Shown one piece after another: positions 49,107 to 58,281 of a stretch of 64,000 bases of DNA. The notes under the pieces were generated by a model. That model did not search any database. It was given only the letters and a program-made list of their open reading frames with translations, and was not told the origin of the DNA. Location: contig NZ_JAUSZA010000001.1 in NCBI RefSeq assembly GCF_030817215.1, positions 2,268,501 through 2,332,500 on the forward strand. The letters are read 5' to 3'. Position numbers and translations under genes: made by a program. The stretch comes from Paenibacillus sp. V4I3. Its GTDB lineage: Bacteria; Bacillota; Bacilli; Paenibacillales; NBRC-103111. How positions within the stretch are numbered: the first letter of the stretch is position 1; each line of letters starts with the position of its first letter.

Positions 49107-51467
49107 TTGAATAAGAAAATAATTAAAACATTAGATTATCAGAAGATTTTACATAAACTAGCTTATCACGCGTCTACTTCGCTGGGTAAGGATGCCGTGG
49201 AAAAGCTTGAACCTAAGGGTGATTTTGAACTCGTCAAGCTTCGGTTGCAAGCAACTGATGAGGCTGTGAATGTAGAGCGATTGAAGGGGAATGCCCCTTT
49301 TGGTGGGATTCGTGATATTAGATCTTCATTGCACCGAGTTAGAATTGGCGGAATGTTAAATCCCGCGGAGCTTCTGGATATTTCGACGACAATGTTCGGT
49401 ACACGCAGGTTAAAGCGGTTTGTTCTCGCGGTTCATGAGGAATACACGATTCCGATGCTCAAAGGGCAGGTTGAATTACTCACAGAAAATAAGCCATTAG
49501 AAGATAAAATTAATAGTTGTATTGATGAGAATGCTGTTGTTGTTGACGGTGCGAGCCCTGAACTGGGACGTGTGCGAAGCGAATTACGCACAGGTGAAGG
49601 AAGAGTCCGCGAAAAGTTAGAACAAATGCTTCGCAATGCATCAGTTCAGAAAATGTTACAGGACGTATTGATCACCATTCGTAACGACCGTTTTGTAATC
49701 CCTGTTAAATCGGAGTATCGATCCAGCTTTGGCGGGATGATTCATGATCAGTCAGCATCGGGTGCGACGCTATATATTGAGCCAGATGCTATTGTACAAT
49801 TAAATAACAAAATTCGTGAATTAAAGTTTAAGGAAGAAGTTGAAATTGAGAAGATTTTACGCGCACTAACAGAGCTCGTTGCTGAACAAGTGGATTTACT
49901 TGTGTTGGATGTGGATCAATTGGCTGAGCTTGATTTTACTTTTGCTAAGGCTGGTCTAGCTAGGGAACTGAAAGCTACAATGCCTAGAATAAATGATCGG
50001 GGCTTCATTAAAATTAAGCGAGGCCGGCATCCGCTTATCGCGGCTGATTCCGTAGTGCCGCTTGATTTGGAGTTGGGCAATGATTACTCACAAATAATTG
50101 TGACCGGGCCAAATACAGGTGGTAAAACAGTCTCCCTCAAAACAGTGGGACTCCTTAGCTTAATGGCGATGTCAGGGTTGTTTGTACCAGCTGAGGAAGG
50201 CAGTCAGTTATGTGTGTTCGATGCGATTTATGCGGATATTGGTGATGAACAGAGCATCGAGCAGAATTTAAGTACTTTTTCGAGTCATATGACGAATATC
50301 ATAAGTATTTTAAGAGATATGACACCAAAAAGCTTGGTTTTACTGGATGAACTTGGAGCAGGTACCGATCCTGCTGAAGGTTCGGCTTTAGCAATCTCGA
50401 TTTTGGATTATATTCATCAAATCGGTTGCCGAATCATTGCAACGACGCACTATTCGGAGTTAAAGGCGTATGCCTATCAAAAGCAAGGCACCATTAATGC
50501 AAGCATGGAATTTGATATACAATCGCTAAGTCCGACTTACCGCTTGTTAGTAGGTGTTCCAGGTCGAAGTAATGCGTTTGCGATTGCAGAGCGTCTGGGC
50601 TTATCTAAGCGCATTATTGAGCATGCACGTACGCAGGTGGGCGAAGAGGATAAGCGCGTTGAATCAATGATCGCGTCGCTTGAGGAGAACCGCTTAATTG
50701 CGGAAGCTGAGCGCCAAAGCGCTGAGAGGATGCGACGAGAGGCGGAAGAGATGCGCCTAACGTTGGAGGCTCAGCAAGCCAAGTTCGACGAGCAGCGCGA
50801 TAAACTGCTCGAGAAGGCCGAACGCGACGCGCGTGAGGCTGTCGCCAAGGCGCGTCGCGAGGCAGATGAAATCATCGCAGAGCTGCGGCGCATGGCGCAG
50901 GAGGAAGCCGGTGGGGTCAAGGATCACCGGCTGGTAGAAGCGAAGCGCCGCCTCGATCAGGCGGCGCCGGAGCTGCGCGAGAAGCAGGTTCGCGCGGCGA
51001 AGAAGCGGCCTGAGAGAATCGAGGCCGGGGATGAAGTGCGTGTCGTGACCCTGGGTCAGAAGGGTCACGTCGTTGATATTGTTAGCGCCACAGAAGCAAC
51101 GGTGCAATTGGGAATTATGAAAATGAAAGTCGAGTTGACGAATCTCGAGAAGATCGGCAGCACGGCACAGAAAAAGCCAGTTCATCAGGTAGCTACAACC
51201 GTCAAAAGAACACGGGATGATAACATCCGGATGGAACTGGATATGCGCGGCCTCAACATGGAGGATGCTCTAATAGAGGCTGATCGATTCCTTGATGAAT
51301 CTTTCTTGGGCAACTTAGGTCAAGTGTACTTAATTCATGGCAAAGGAACAGGTGTGCTGCGTACTGGAATGCAGGAATACTTGCGCCGTCATAAACATGT
51401 GAAGAGCTACCGCATGGGGAACTACAACGAAGGCGGAGCAGGAGTTACAATCGTCGAATTGAAATAA
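49107..51467 (+). CDS. mutS2: Endonuclease MutS2
   Basis: The 786-aa protein has the MutS2 domain order: a helical clamp/lever region without the mismatch-recognition domain, an ABC-type ATPase (Walker A VTGPNTGGKTVSLKTVGL; Walker B LVLLDELGAGTDPAEGSAL; ATTHYSELKAYA), a long coiled coil, and a C-terminal Smr nuclease domain (LDMRGLNMEDALIEADRFLD; LIHGKGTGVLRTGMQ). It is linked to suppression of homologous recombination and to splitting collided ribosomes. The start is TTG at 49107. The coil region (about 50.65-51.05 kb) is strikingly GC-rich compared with the rest of the gene. In Bacillus the neighbours are polX, cvpA and zapA; here polX is absent from the interval. Confidence 0.95.
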   Translation: MNKKIIKTLDYQKILHKLAYHASTSLGKDAVEKLEPKGDFELVKLRLQATDEAVNVERLKGNAPFGGIRDIRSSLHRVRIGGMLNPAELLDISTTMFGTRRLKRFVLAVHEEYTIPMLKGQVELLTENKPLEDKINSCIDENAVVVDGASPELGRVRSELRTGEGRVREKLEQMLRNASVQKMLQDVLITIRNDRFVIPVKSEYRSSFGGMIHDQSASGATLYIEPDAIVQLNNKIRELKFKEEVEIEKILRALTELVAEQVDLLVLDVDQLAELDFTFAKAGLARELKATMPRINDRGFIKIKRGRHPLIAADSVVPLDLELGNDYSQIIVTGPNTGGKTVSLKTVGLLSLMAMSGLFVPAEEGSQLCVFDAIYADIGDEQSIEQNLSTFSSHMTNIISILRDMTPKSLVLLDELGAGTDPAEGSALAISILDYIHQIGCRIIATTHYSELKAYAYQKQGTINASMEFDIQSLSPTYRLLVGVPGRSNAFAIAERLGLSKRIIEHARTQVGEEDKRVESMIASLEENRLIAEAERQSAERMRREAEEMRLTLEAQQAKFDEQRDKLLEKAERDAREAVAKARREADEIIAELRRMAQEEAGGVKDHRLVEAKRRLDQAAPELREKQVRAAKKRPERIEAGDEVRVVTLGQKGHVVDIVSATEATVQLGIMKMKVELTNLEKIGSTAQKKPVHQVATTVKRTRDDNIRMELDMRGLNMEDALIEADRFLDESFLGNLGQVYLIHGKGTGVLRTGMQEYLRRHKHVKSYRMGNYNEGGAGVTIVELK

Positions 51468-51610
51468 CTTTTTTAAATTTTTCATCTTTTTGAAACTCAT
51501 TCTATGGGACTGCGTATGTAATATGTGTAAGCACCGGTGATTAAAAAATTAGCAATCGCAATACCCTAATTTTAAAATACATGTTTATAAACCTTAGGAG
51601 GAATTCAAAA

Positions 51611-52291
51611 ATGGGAATTTTTAAAAGACTTCGTGATATGACAATGGCTTCGGTAAATGACTTGTTGGATAAAGCAGAAGATCCTATTAAGATGTTAAAT
51701 CAGTTTCTGCGTGACATGGAAGAAGATATCATGGAGGCTGAGGCTGCAGTAGCTAAGCAAATCGCAATTGAGAAGAAATTCAAGCTTCAGTTTGAAGAAT
51801 CCGAAGAGATGGTCACTAAACGTACTGAGCAAGCTATGAAAGCTCTTGAATCAGGCAATGAAGACCTTGCTCGCCGCGCTTTGGAAGACAAGAAAGAGCA
51901 CCAAGGACGTTACGATGAATTGAAACGCCAATATGATCTTGCGAAAACGAATGCAGATCAACTTCGCAGCCAATTGACGGAAATGAAAGACGAGTTCAAC
52001 AAAATGAAGAACAAGAAGGATTTGTTGATTGCTCGTGCTGAAACAGCAAAAGCTCAAAAGCAAATCAATCAAGCGATGTCTGGTTTTGGTACGGACAATG
52101 CAGCTAAAGGTTTTGACCGTATGAGCGAAAAAGTGCTTCAAATGGAAGCTGAAGCGCAAGCAAGCGGTGAAATTCGTGCTAAAAACCGCAGCTTAGATGA
52201 TGAGCTTGACGGACTTGGCGGAAGCAGCAGCGGAATTGATGATGAGTTGGCCGCTATGAGAGCAAAGCTTGCTGAAAAAAAACAATCCTAA
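51611..52291 (+). CDS. PspA/IM30 family protein
   Basis: This 226-aa protein is almost wholly helical coiled coil. It opens MGIFKRLRDMTMASVNDLLD, with an N-terminal amphipathic helix, and contains DPIKMLNQFLRDMEEDIMEA, the conserved second helix of phage-shock proteins. The C-terminus is Ser/Gly-rich with a last helix. Such ESCRT-III-like proteins coat the inner membrane under stress. AGGAGGAATT lies 7-8 bases before the ATG at 51611. The DUF350 membrane gene follows after a hairpin and is a common partner. Confidence 0.93.
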   Translation: MGIFKRLRDMTMASVNDLLDKAEDPIKMLNQFLRDMEEDIMEAEAAVAKQIAIEKKFKLQFEESEEMVTKRTEQAMKALESGNEDLARRALEDKKEHQGRYDELKRQYDLAKTNADQLRSQLTEMKDEFNKMKNKKDLLIARAETAKAQKQINQAMSGFGTDNAAKGFDRMSEKVLQMEAEAQASGEIRAKNRSLDDELDGLGGSSSGIDDELAAMRAKLAEKKQS

Positions 52292-52314
52292 TGATATACT
52301 AATAGTACCTGCGA

Positions 52315-52347
52315 GAGACTGAGTCAAACTCAGTCTCTTCTATCTTT
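52315..52347 (+). terminator. Hairpin after pspA
   Basis: GAGACTGAGT pairs with ACTCAGTCTC over CAA; the tail TTCTATCTTTC is only moderately T-rich, so termination is probably partial. Confidence 0.7.
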
Positions 52348-52370
52348 CGCGAAGGAAGGCAGGAGACGAT

Positions 52371-52790
52371 ATGAACGAAGAGGTGGATGTATTGCTAAGT
52401 AACCCATATTTATCGACGCTTGCCTTTTTTGCAGTTGCTGTAATCGCGCTTGTTGTATTTCTAACGATTTTCGAAATGGTCACCAAATATGATGACTGGG
52501 CTGAGATCAAAAAAGGCAACTTATCTGTAGCGATGGCTACAGGTGGGAAGATTTTTGGGATTTGTAATCTGTTCCGATTCGCTATCCTAAACAATGACAC
52601 GATGATTCATTCCCTCATCTGGGCAGGGTACGGTTTCTTGCTTTTGCTGGTTGCCTACTTCATTTTTGAATTCTTGACGCCTTATTTCAAAATCGATGAA
52701 GAAATCAAAAAAGATAATCGCGCTGTAGGTTTCTTGTCCTTGACGCTTTCTGTCTCCCTTTCCTACGTGGTCGGAGCTTGTGTAACTTAG
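52371..52790 (+). CDS. DUF350 family membrane protein
   Basis: A 139-aa protein with four hydrophobic segments; the paired segments LAFFAVAVIALVVFLTIFEM and SLIWAGYGFLLLLVAYFIFE flank EIKKGNLSVAMATGGKIFGI, the signature loop of DUF350. The last part repeats the pattern (EIKKDNRAVGFLSLTLSVSL). Function unknown; often found near PspA and here directly after it. GGCAGGAG lies about 7 bases before the ATG. Confidence 0.88.
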   Translation: MNEEVDVLLSNPYLSTLAFFAVAVIALVVFLTIFEMVTKYDDWAEIKKGNLSVAMATGGKIFGICNLFRFAILNNDTMIHSLIWAGYGFLLLLVAYFIFEFLTPYFKIDEEIKKDNRAVGFLSLTLSVSLSYVVGACVT

Positions 52791-52819
52791 AATCATACAT
52801 AATCTTGGAGGCATGAACA

Positions 52820-52903
52820 ATGAAATACCTGTGGGGCACTTTGTTTGCCATTGCATTTGTATTTATGGCGGCAGGGGTTTATTATTTATTGAAATATGCA
52901 TGA
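52820..52903 (+). CDS. Small membrane protein, 27 aa
   Basis: ATG at 52820 with TTGGAGG 9 bases upstream encodes MKYLWGTLFAIAFVFMAAGV followed by YYLLKYA. It is a single membrane helix. It overlaps nothing coding upstream and ends 25 bases before the next start, so it fits the operon well. The good ribosome site and spacing support it despite its size. Function unknown. Confidence 0.7.
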   Translation: MKYLWGTLFAIAFVFMAAGVYYLLKYA

Positions 52904-52928
52904 ATGCATTAGGTTGGAGGATTACGTA

Positions 52929-53429
52929 ATGAGTGCCAATGAGGAAATAGTTTGTCCCTGGTGCCAAACGGAGATTGTTTGGGATCCGGAAATTGGACCA
53001 GAAGATGAATGTCCACACTGTTTTAATGAACTGAACGATTATAGAAGCATTGATTTAAAGGTGAAACAAACAGGTCAACCGCTCCGCTTTGATGAACAAG
53101 AATATGCCGATTCAGATGAAGATTTATCATTGGCTTGGGATGATTCGGATGAACCTCTCGATAAATACGGAGAAAAAGTTCAGCATATTACTGACGAACA
53201 AGAAGAGGCACCCGAGTGCTCAAGCTGTCATGAACTGTTGTTGTTTGCAGGTACTGAGGTCACGAGTGGCTCCTCTTTCACGCCTGTTATTCCCAAAACT
53301 TTAGGAAGTGCTTTCCTAACAGGTCCCTTTACTTCGAATGTCTTTGTATGTCCGTCTTGCTTTAAGGTGGAGAAAATCTTATCTGATACAGATCGACTAC
53401 TTATGGTTGAACGTATTAAATCGGAGTAG
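52929..53429 (+). CDS. Zinc-ribbon hypothetical protein
   Basis: This acidic 166-aa protein has two cysteine pairs at the N-terminus (VCPWCQTEI and DECPHCFNEL) and two more in the C-terminal half (ECSSCHELL and VCPSCFKVEK), which suggests two zinc ribbons. The middle is rich in Asp/Glu. TTGGAGG lies 8 bases before the ATG at 52929. It is in line with the DUF350 and 27-aa genes, suggesting one operon with PspA. Function unknown. Confidence 0.8.
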   Translation: MSANEEIVCPWCQTEIVWDPEIGPEDECPHCFNELNDYRSIDLKVKQTGQPLRFDEQEYADSDEDLSLAWDDSDEPLDKYGEKVQHITDEQEEAPECSSCHELLLFAGTEVTSGSSFTPVIPKTLGSAFLTGPFTSNVFVCPSCFKVEKILSDTDRLLMVERIKSE

Positions 53430-53436
53430 CAGATGA

Positions 53437-53468
53437 AACCGAGTCCTTTATGGATTCGGTTTTTTTTA
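53437..53468 (+). terminator. Intrinsic terminator before the MFS gene
   Basis: AACCGAGTCC pairs with GGATTCGGTT over five bases, followed by T. It ends the pspA-DUF350-zinc ribbon group. Confidence 0.9.
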
Positions 53469-53549
53469 TATGTCAAGCCTCATATTTTCACTCGATTGGG
53501 GAAGCTTAACAAGAGTTATTTCGATCTATGGGGAAAGGTGAGGAGGAGT

Positions 53550-54863
53550 ATGCAAAAGGATCAGAGTAAGCAGTTTGTTCAACCAAGTAGGGTAATAGAT
53601 GCCACTAGAAGCAATTATTTTGAAGATCGTGGAAGTGGAGCTATCGAAGTTAAGGGTTCACAGAAGAAAGGCCGGCTAGATGCTCAGGCGATTCTTTTGC
53701 TCATTGTTCATACGTTGTTTGGCAGTGCAAATGCTTTGTCGGGAACTTTCGTTGGTGTGTATTTATGGAAGGCCAAAAATGACTACGCTTTAATCGGTTG
53801 GTTTACGTTAACGACGCATTTGACAATGGCGCTGACCTTCTGGTTAGCAGGAAAATGGGTGAAGGAACACAATAAAATGAACTGCTTACGGCTTGGCGTA
53901 GCAGTTTCCGCGGGCTTTTATATGCTGGTTTTGTGGCTTGGAGTAAACAGTTTTCACTATTTTGTTTGGTTAGGTATGGTCCAGGGAATATCAGCCGGCT
54001 TATTCTGGATTGCGTTTAACGTTGTGTATTTTGAGGTGACGGATCCTGATAATCGAGATCGGTTCAATGGTTGGGTGGGACTATTAGGTTCTGGCGCAGG
54101 AATAGTTGCACCATGGATCTCCGGTTTACTAATTGTTAGTTTGGGAGATGGCGCTGGATATCGGTTAATTTTTTCCATCTCATTAGGTATCTTTTTGCTA
54201 GGCGTGATTATCAGCTTCTTTTTGAAAAAACGGAAATTACAAGGTACCTACGAATGGTTGTTTCCTTTTCGTTGTTTAAGGCAAGCTGAAACACCCTGGA
54301 AGCGCGTTTGCTTAGCCTTGGTATTTCAAGGAGTTCGAGAAGGGGTCTTTGGCTTCATGATTGCACTCCTCGTCTACATAGCCACATCAAGTGAAGCGAG
54401 CTTAGGTAAATTTGTACTGATTACTTCTGCGGTATCCTTAGTGAGTTTCTGGGCGGCGGGACGATTTATTAAGCCGCATTTTCGTAGGATCAGTATGCTG
54501 ATTGGCGCTGCTATGATCGTTGCCGTTATTATTCCTTTTTTCTGGAAAATGGGGTATAGCACTTTACTTATTTTCGGCATAGGAGCTTCGCTTTTCTATC
54601 CGATGTATTCGGTGCCTATGGTGTCGACTGTATTTGATCTTATTGGTTCAAATGAAGCCAGTGCTAAACAGCGGGAGGAGTACATTGTGCTTCGTGAGCT
54701 TTCACTCAATGTGGGGCGTGTTTGCGGTGTGCTCTTATTCATTTGTGTCATTTCGTGGAGTAAGGCGCCGCTTGTGATAAACGTACTGTTATTGATCATT
54801 GGCAGCTCATCGCTGGTCAGCTGGTTCTTTATGAGGAAGCAGTTAGCAGTAATTAGACCTTGA
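53550..54863 (+). CDS. MFS transporter
   Basis: A 437-aa protein with about 12 hydrophobic segments. The first half includes LLIVHTLFGSANALSGTFVG and the loop WLAGKWVKEHNKMNCLRLGV (degenerate motif A). The second half starts after the basic loop FFLKKRKLQGTYEW. There is a 50-residue polar N-terminus. GGTGAGGAGGAG lies close before the ATG at 53550; the frame further upstream passes through a terminator and is excluded. The substrate cannot be inferred. Confidence 0.88.
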   Translation: MQKDQSKQFVQPSRVIDATRSNYFEDRGSGAIEVKGSQKKGRLDAQAILLLIVHTLFGSANALSGTFVGVYLWKAKNDYALIGWFTLTTHLTMALTFWLAGKWVKEHNKMNCLRLGVAVSAGFYMLVLWLGVNSFHYFVWLGMVQGISAGLFWIAFNVVYFEVTDPDNRDRFNGWVGLLGSGAGIVAPWISGLLIVSLGDGAGYRLIFSISLGIFLLGVIISFFLKKRKLQGTYEWLFPFRCLRQAETPWKRVCLALVFQGVREGVFGFMIALLVYIATSSEASLGKFVLITSAVSLVSFWAAGRFIKPHFRRISMLIGAAMIVAVIIPFFWKMGYSTLLIFGIGASLFYPMYSVPMVSTVFDLIGSNEASAKQREEYIVLRELSLNVGRVCGVLLFICVISWSKAPLVINVLLLIIGSSSLVSWFFMRKQLAVIRP

Positions 54864-54930
54864 CATCTTTGGTACTTCCCGATAAAAATGTGGGTATAGA
54901 TTGTTTGTTGGGAAGAGGAGGGGGTAACCC

Positions 54931-55857
54931 TTGACACATAAAAAAATGGTGAATAGTATCACAGAGCTGATTGGTGATACTCCGGCCGTACGAATTAATC
55001 GATTAGTAGGTCCGGATGATGCGGAGCTCTACGTGAAGCTTGAATACTTCAATCCAAGCGGCAGTGTTAAAGACCGCGCAGCGTTTAATTTAATCGAGCA
55101 GGCGGAGAAAGATGGACTGCTTCGTCCTGGCGCTACGATTATCGAGCCGACGAGCGGTAATACAGGCATTGGACTTGCCATGAATGCGGCAGCCAGAGGC
55201 TATAAAGCCATTCTAATCATGCCGGACAACATGACCAAAGAACGAATTAATCTGCTCAAGGCATACGGCGCAGAGGTCGTTCTCACTCCCGCCGCGCTGC
55301 GGATGCCGGGAGCGATTGAGAAAGCGAAGGAGCTGCGGGATCAGATACCTGGCAGCTATATCCCACAGCAGTTCGAGAATCCGGCGAATCCAAGCATTCA
55401 TCGGACGACAACTGCTCCTGAAATTCTGGAGCAAATGGAAGGGCGTCTGGATGCATTCGTTGCTACCTCAGGTACGGGCGGAACGATCACCGGAACAGGC
55501 GAGGTGCTCCAGGCGAAGCTGCCGGATATTCAGATCTATGTGGTAGAGCCGAAGGGTTCACCGGTTCTGTCTGGAGGAAGCCCAGGTCCGCATAAACTCG
55601 TTGGTACGAGTCCAGGCTTCGTTCCTGCAATTCTGAACACAAGCATATACGATCAGATCGTACAGGTGACTGACGAAGATGCGATCCGAACCATGAAAGA
55701 TCTGGCCAGCAAAGAAGGCATTCTTGTAGGACCTTCGGCTGGAGCCTCGGTGTGGACAGGTATGCAGGTTGCCCGTAAGTTAGGCGCGAGTAAGAGAGTG
55801 CTCTGTATTGCACCGGATACGGGCGAAAGATATTTGAGTATGGATATTTTTGATTAA
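54931..55857 (+). CDS. cysK: Cysteine synthase / PLP-dependent O-acetylserine sulfhydrylase
   Basis: The PLP enzyme has 308 aa and makes cysteine from O-acetylserine and sulfide. The PLP lysine lies in NPSGSVKDRAAFNLIEQAEK, the substrate loop is EPTSGNTGIGLAM, the phosphate-binding loop is TSGTGGTITGTGEVL, and GPSAGASVWTGMQVA is near the C-terminus. The start is TTG at 54931 with GAGGAGGGGG about 7 bases upstream. The extra KLVGTSPGFVPAIL is typical of CysK. Paralogues can act on O-phosphoserine or homocysteine, so the exact substrate is not proven. Confidence 0.93.
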   Translation: MTHKKMVNSITELIGDTPAVRINRLVGPDDAELYVKLEYFNPSGSVKDRAAFNLIEQAEKDGLLRPGATIIEPTSGNTGIGLAMNAAARGYKAILIMPDNMTKERINLLKAYGAEVVLTPAALRMPGAIEKAKELRDQIPGSYIPQQFENPANPSIHRTTTAPEILEQMEGRLDAFVATSGTGGTITGTGEVLQAKLPDIQIYVVEPKGSPVLSGGSPGPHKLVGTSPGFVPAILNTSIYDQIVQVTDEDAIRTMKDLASKEGILVGPSAGASVWTGMQVARKLGASKRVLCIAPDTGERYLSMDIFD

Positions 55858-55884
55858 ACTTATGAATAAATTAGCAAATATAAG

Positions 55885-55925
55885 CGGCCCACCGGATCTA
55901 AATGATTCGGATGGGCCGTTCTATA
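55885..55925 (+). terminator. Intrinsic terminator after cysK
   Basis: CGGCCCA and TGGGCCG enclose a second stem CCGGATC/GATTCGG; tail TTCTATATG. Confidence 0.8.
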
Positions 55926-56025
55926 TGTTTTCTTAATAAAAAAAATATTGAAGGTGTTGAATAAAAATACATAATTGAGTATAATTATAAGTGTGAGATG
56001 GTTTAAAGTGAAAGGTGGAAATACT

Positions 56026-56322
56026 GTGAAATTAGCCTATATTAACGCGCTTCCTGAAGAAGGTCAATTTCAGGAATTTATACAGACATATACAGAAGAA
56101 TGCATAACATTTGGAGCTCAAGCGACTGTGAATTGGAACGATTTCCAATCGGAGCACGTTATCTCGGTTTATGATGAGAATAAACTTGTCGGAATCGGTT
56201 GTATGGCGGGAGAATGTCATGTCCATGTGCGTCCTACGTATGAGCATCGTGAAATTGAAACCATGATGAACAAATTGCTGCAGGCCGAATTGAAGGTTAG
56301 TTTGATTCACGGCCAATCCTGA
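56026..56322 (+). CDS. GNAT-like small protein
   Basis: The 98-aa protein reads as a short acetyltransferase-like fold: VISVYDENKLVGIGCMAGEC followed by VHVRPTYEHREIETMMNKLL, where PTYEHREIETMM resembles the acetyl-CoA loop of GNAT enzymes but lacks the usual R/Q-x-x-G-x-G/A glycines. It may have lost catalysis. The start is GTG at 56026 with AAAGGTGG 7 bases upstream. A strong terminator follows, so it is a single-gene unit. Confidence 0.65.
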   Translation: MKLAYINALPEEGQFQEFIQTYTEECITFGAQATVNWNDFQSEHVISVYDENKLVGIGCMAGECHVHVRPTYEHREIETMMNKLLQAELKVSLIHGQS

Positions 56323-56335
56323 TGCTGGTAAGCAG

Positions 56336-56365
56336 AGGCTATTCGGAGATCCGAGTGGCCTTTTT
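56336..56365 (+). terminator. Intrinsic terminator after the GNAT-like gene
   Basis: An 11-bp stem with G-T pairs (AGGCTATTCGG with CCGAGTGGCCT) closes loop AGAT; a T run follows. Confidence 0.88.
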
Positions 56366-56500
56366 CCTTTTTGTGGGGTGGAAATTTCGGTTATACAAAA
56401 ATATTCCGCTCTAAAACAAGCTCAGTAATTGAATTAGGACAGCAATTCATTGTAAGATTAAAGGATGAACGAATCAGATTTCAGAAAGGTAGGTTTAACC

Positions 56501-56992
56501 ATGGATGCTTTGAAGCTTAAAATTCTCGAACTACTGAAGGAAGATGCCCGCAGGAGTGCGGACTTGATCGCCACTATGCTAGGAACGGCGGAGGCCGAGG
56601 TGGCGCGAGCGATAAGCGAGATGGAAGCGGATAAGGTCATCGTCAAATACGCGACAGTAGTTAACTGGAGTAAAGTGGATGACGAAAAGGTTACCGCCCT
56701 AATTGAAGTGCAAATTACGCCGGAACGCGGACACGGGTTTGATGCTATCGCGGAACGGATCTATTTATATCCAGAAGTCAAATCGGTTTATCTCATGTCT
56801 GGCGCTTATGATTTACTTGTAGAAATTGAGGGAAGTTCCCTCAAACAAGTCGCTTCTTTCGTGTCCAACAAGCTCTCGCCGATCGATCGTGTACTTTCAA
56901 CAAAGACGAATTTTATATTAAAAAAATACAAACAAGACGGCATTATATTCGAGGATCAGGAAGACGATCACCGAATGCTCGTTTCGCCGTAA
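56501..56992 (+). CDS. Lrp/AsnC family transcriptional regulator
   Basis: This 163-aa regulator has an N-terminal HTH (KLKILELLKEDARRSADLIA, then AEAEVARAISEME) and a C-terminal RAM ligand-binding domain (YPEVKSVYLMSGAYDLLVEI). AAAGGTAGG is about 8 bases before the ATG at 56501. It is followed after 15 bases by an aminotransferase gene, which it probably regulates in response to an amino acid. Confidence 0.92.
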   Translation: MDALKLKILELLKEDARRSADLIATMLGTAEAEVARAISEMEADKVIVKYATVVNWSKVDDEKVTALIEVQITPERGHGFDAIAERIYLYPEVKSVYLMSGAYDLLVEIEGSSLKQVASFVSNKLSPIDRVLSTKTNFILKKYKQDGIIFEDQEDDHRMLVSP

Positions 56993-57007
56993 AGAAGAGG
57001 GAACGCC

Positions 57008-58213
57008 ATGATCAAAGATGAGATAACGATCCAGCAGAACAAGGTAAAATCGATGCAGGACTACCTCGCTCCTGCCGTACGTGAAATGAAGCCTTCAGGT
57101 ATTCGGAAGTTTTTTGATTTAGTGAGTAACAGCAAGGAAGATATTATTTCTCTTGGTGTAGGGGAACCGGATTTCTCAACACCTTGGCATGTTCGTGAAG
57201 CAGCTGTGCATTCCTTGGAACGCGGTAGAACGAAATACACGCCAAACTCAGGTATACCTGAGCTTCGTGAAGCGATTGCCGATTACCTTCATACGTCTTT
57301 TAAAGTGAAATATGAGCCATCGAATGAAGTCCTTGTTACGGTTGGCGGCAGTGAAGCGATTGACTTAGCTCTCCGAGCTTTGATAACGCCTGGCGACGAG
57401 ATTCTTATACCTGAACCTTGTTATATTTCGTATTCCCCAATCACGAGCATAAGCGGCGGCGTACCTGTTGGGATCGAGACCTTCGCGAGGGACCAGTTCA
57501 AGCTGACTGAGAAAGCACTTCGCGACGCGATTACGCCACGCTCCAAAATATTAATTCTCTGCTATCCTAGCAATCCAACAGGCGGTATTATGACCTATGA
57601 GGATTGGCTTCCGATTGCCAAAGTCATTGAAGAGAACGATCTTATTGTCATTTCCGATGAAATATATGCGGAGCTGACTTATGGTCAGAAGCACGTGAGC
57701 TTCGCTGCTATTCCAGGAATGAAAGACCGGACAATCTTAGTTAGCGGTTTCTCCAAAGCTTTTGCTATGACAGGCTGGCGGATGGGATATGCCTGCGGTC
57801 ACCAGGAGCTGATTTCGGCGATGACCAAAATTCATCAATATACCGTGATGTGCGCACCAGTCATGGGTCAAGTTGCTGCTCACGAAGCGTTGACGAATGG
57901 TTTGGAAGAGAAAGATCGGATGATCGAGTCCTATAATCAGCGCAGACGTCTGATTGTAAAAGGGTTCCGAGATATTGGTCTTGAATGTCATGAGCCGCAA
58001 GGCGCTTTCTATGCATTTCCAAGTATTGTCGCTACAGGATTAACGTCAGAAGAGTTTGCGCAGCGACTATTATTTGAGTCAAAGGTTGCTGCCGTGCCTG
58101 GAGATGTGTTTGGTTTAGGTGGAGAAGGCTTTTTACGTTGTTCATATGCCTATAGTGTTTCTCAACTAAATGAAGCATTAGAGAGAATTGGAAATTTCAT
58201 GAGAAAATTGTAA
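57008..58213 (+). CDS. Class I/II PLP-dependent aminotransferase
   Basis: The 401-aa enzyme has the fold-type I features: GVGEPDFSTPWHVREAA, YTPNSGIPELREAIADYL, CYPSNPTGGIMTYEDW, the DEIY motif in ISDEIYAELTYG, and the PLP lysine in VSGFSKAFAMTGWRMGYACG. It ends with FLRCSYAYSVSQLNEALERI. It resembles PatA/AlaA-like transaminases of Bacillus. GAAGAGGG precedes the ATG; an in-frame ATG at 57053 is possible but less likely. Co-transcribed with the Lrp gene. Confidence 0.94.
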   Translation: MIKDEITIQQNKVKSMQDYLAPAVREMKPSGIRKFFDLVSNSKEDIISLGVGEPDFSTPWHVREAAVHSLERGRTKYTPNSGIPELREAIADYLHTSFKVKYEPSNEVLVTVGGSEAIDLALRALITPGDEILIPEPCYISYSPITSISGGVPVGIETFARDQFKLTEKALRDAITPRSKILILCYPSNPTGGIMTYEDWLPIAKVIEENDLIVISDEIYAELTYGQKHVSFAAIPGMKDRTILVSGFSKAFAMTGWRMGYACGHQELISAMTKIHQYTVMCAPVMGQVAAHEALTNGLEEKDRMIESYNQRRRLIVKGFRDIGLECHEPQGAFYAFPSIVATGLTSEEFAQRLLFESKVAAVPGDVFGLGGEGFLRCSYAYSVSQLNEALERIGNFMRKL

Positions 58214-58281
58214 TGTATAACGTAAATAAATATGTTCATTATTGATGAAAACTGGTATTCTTGTAGTAAGGAGGGATGAGC

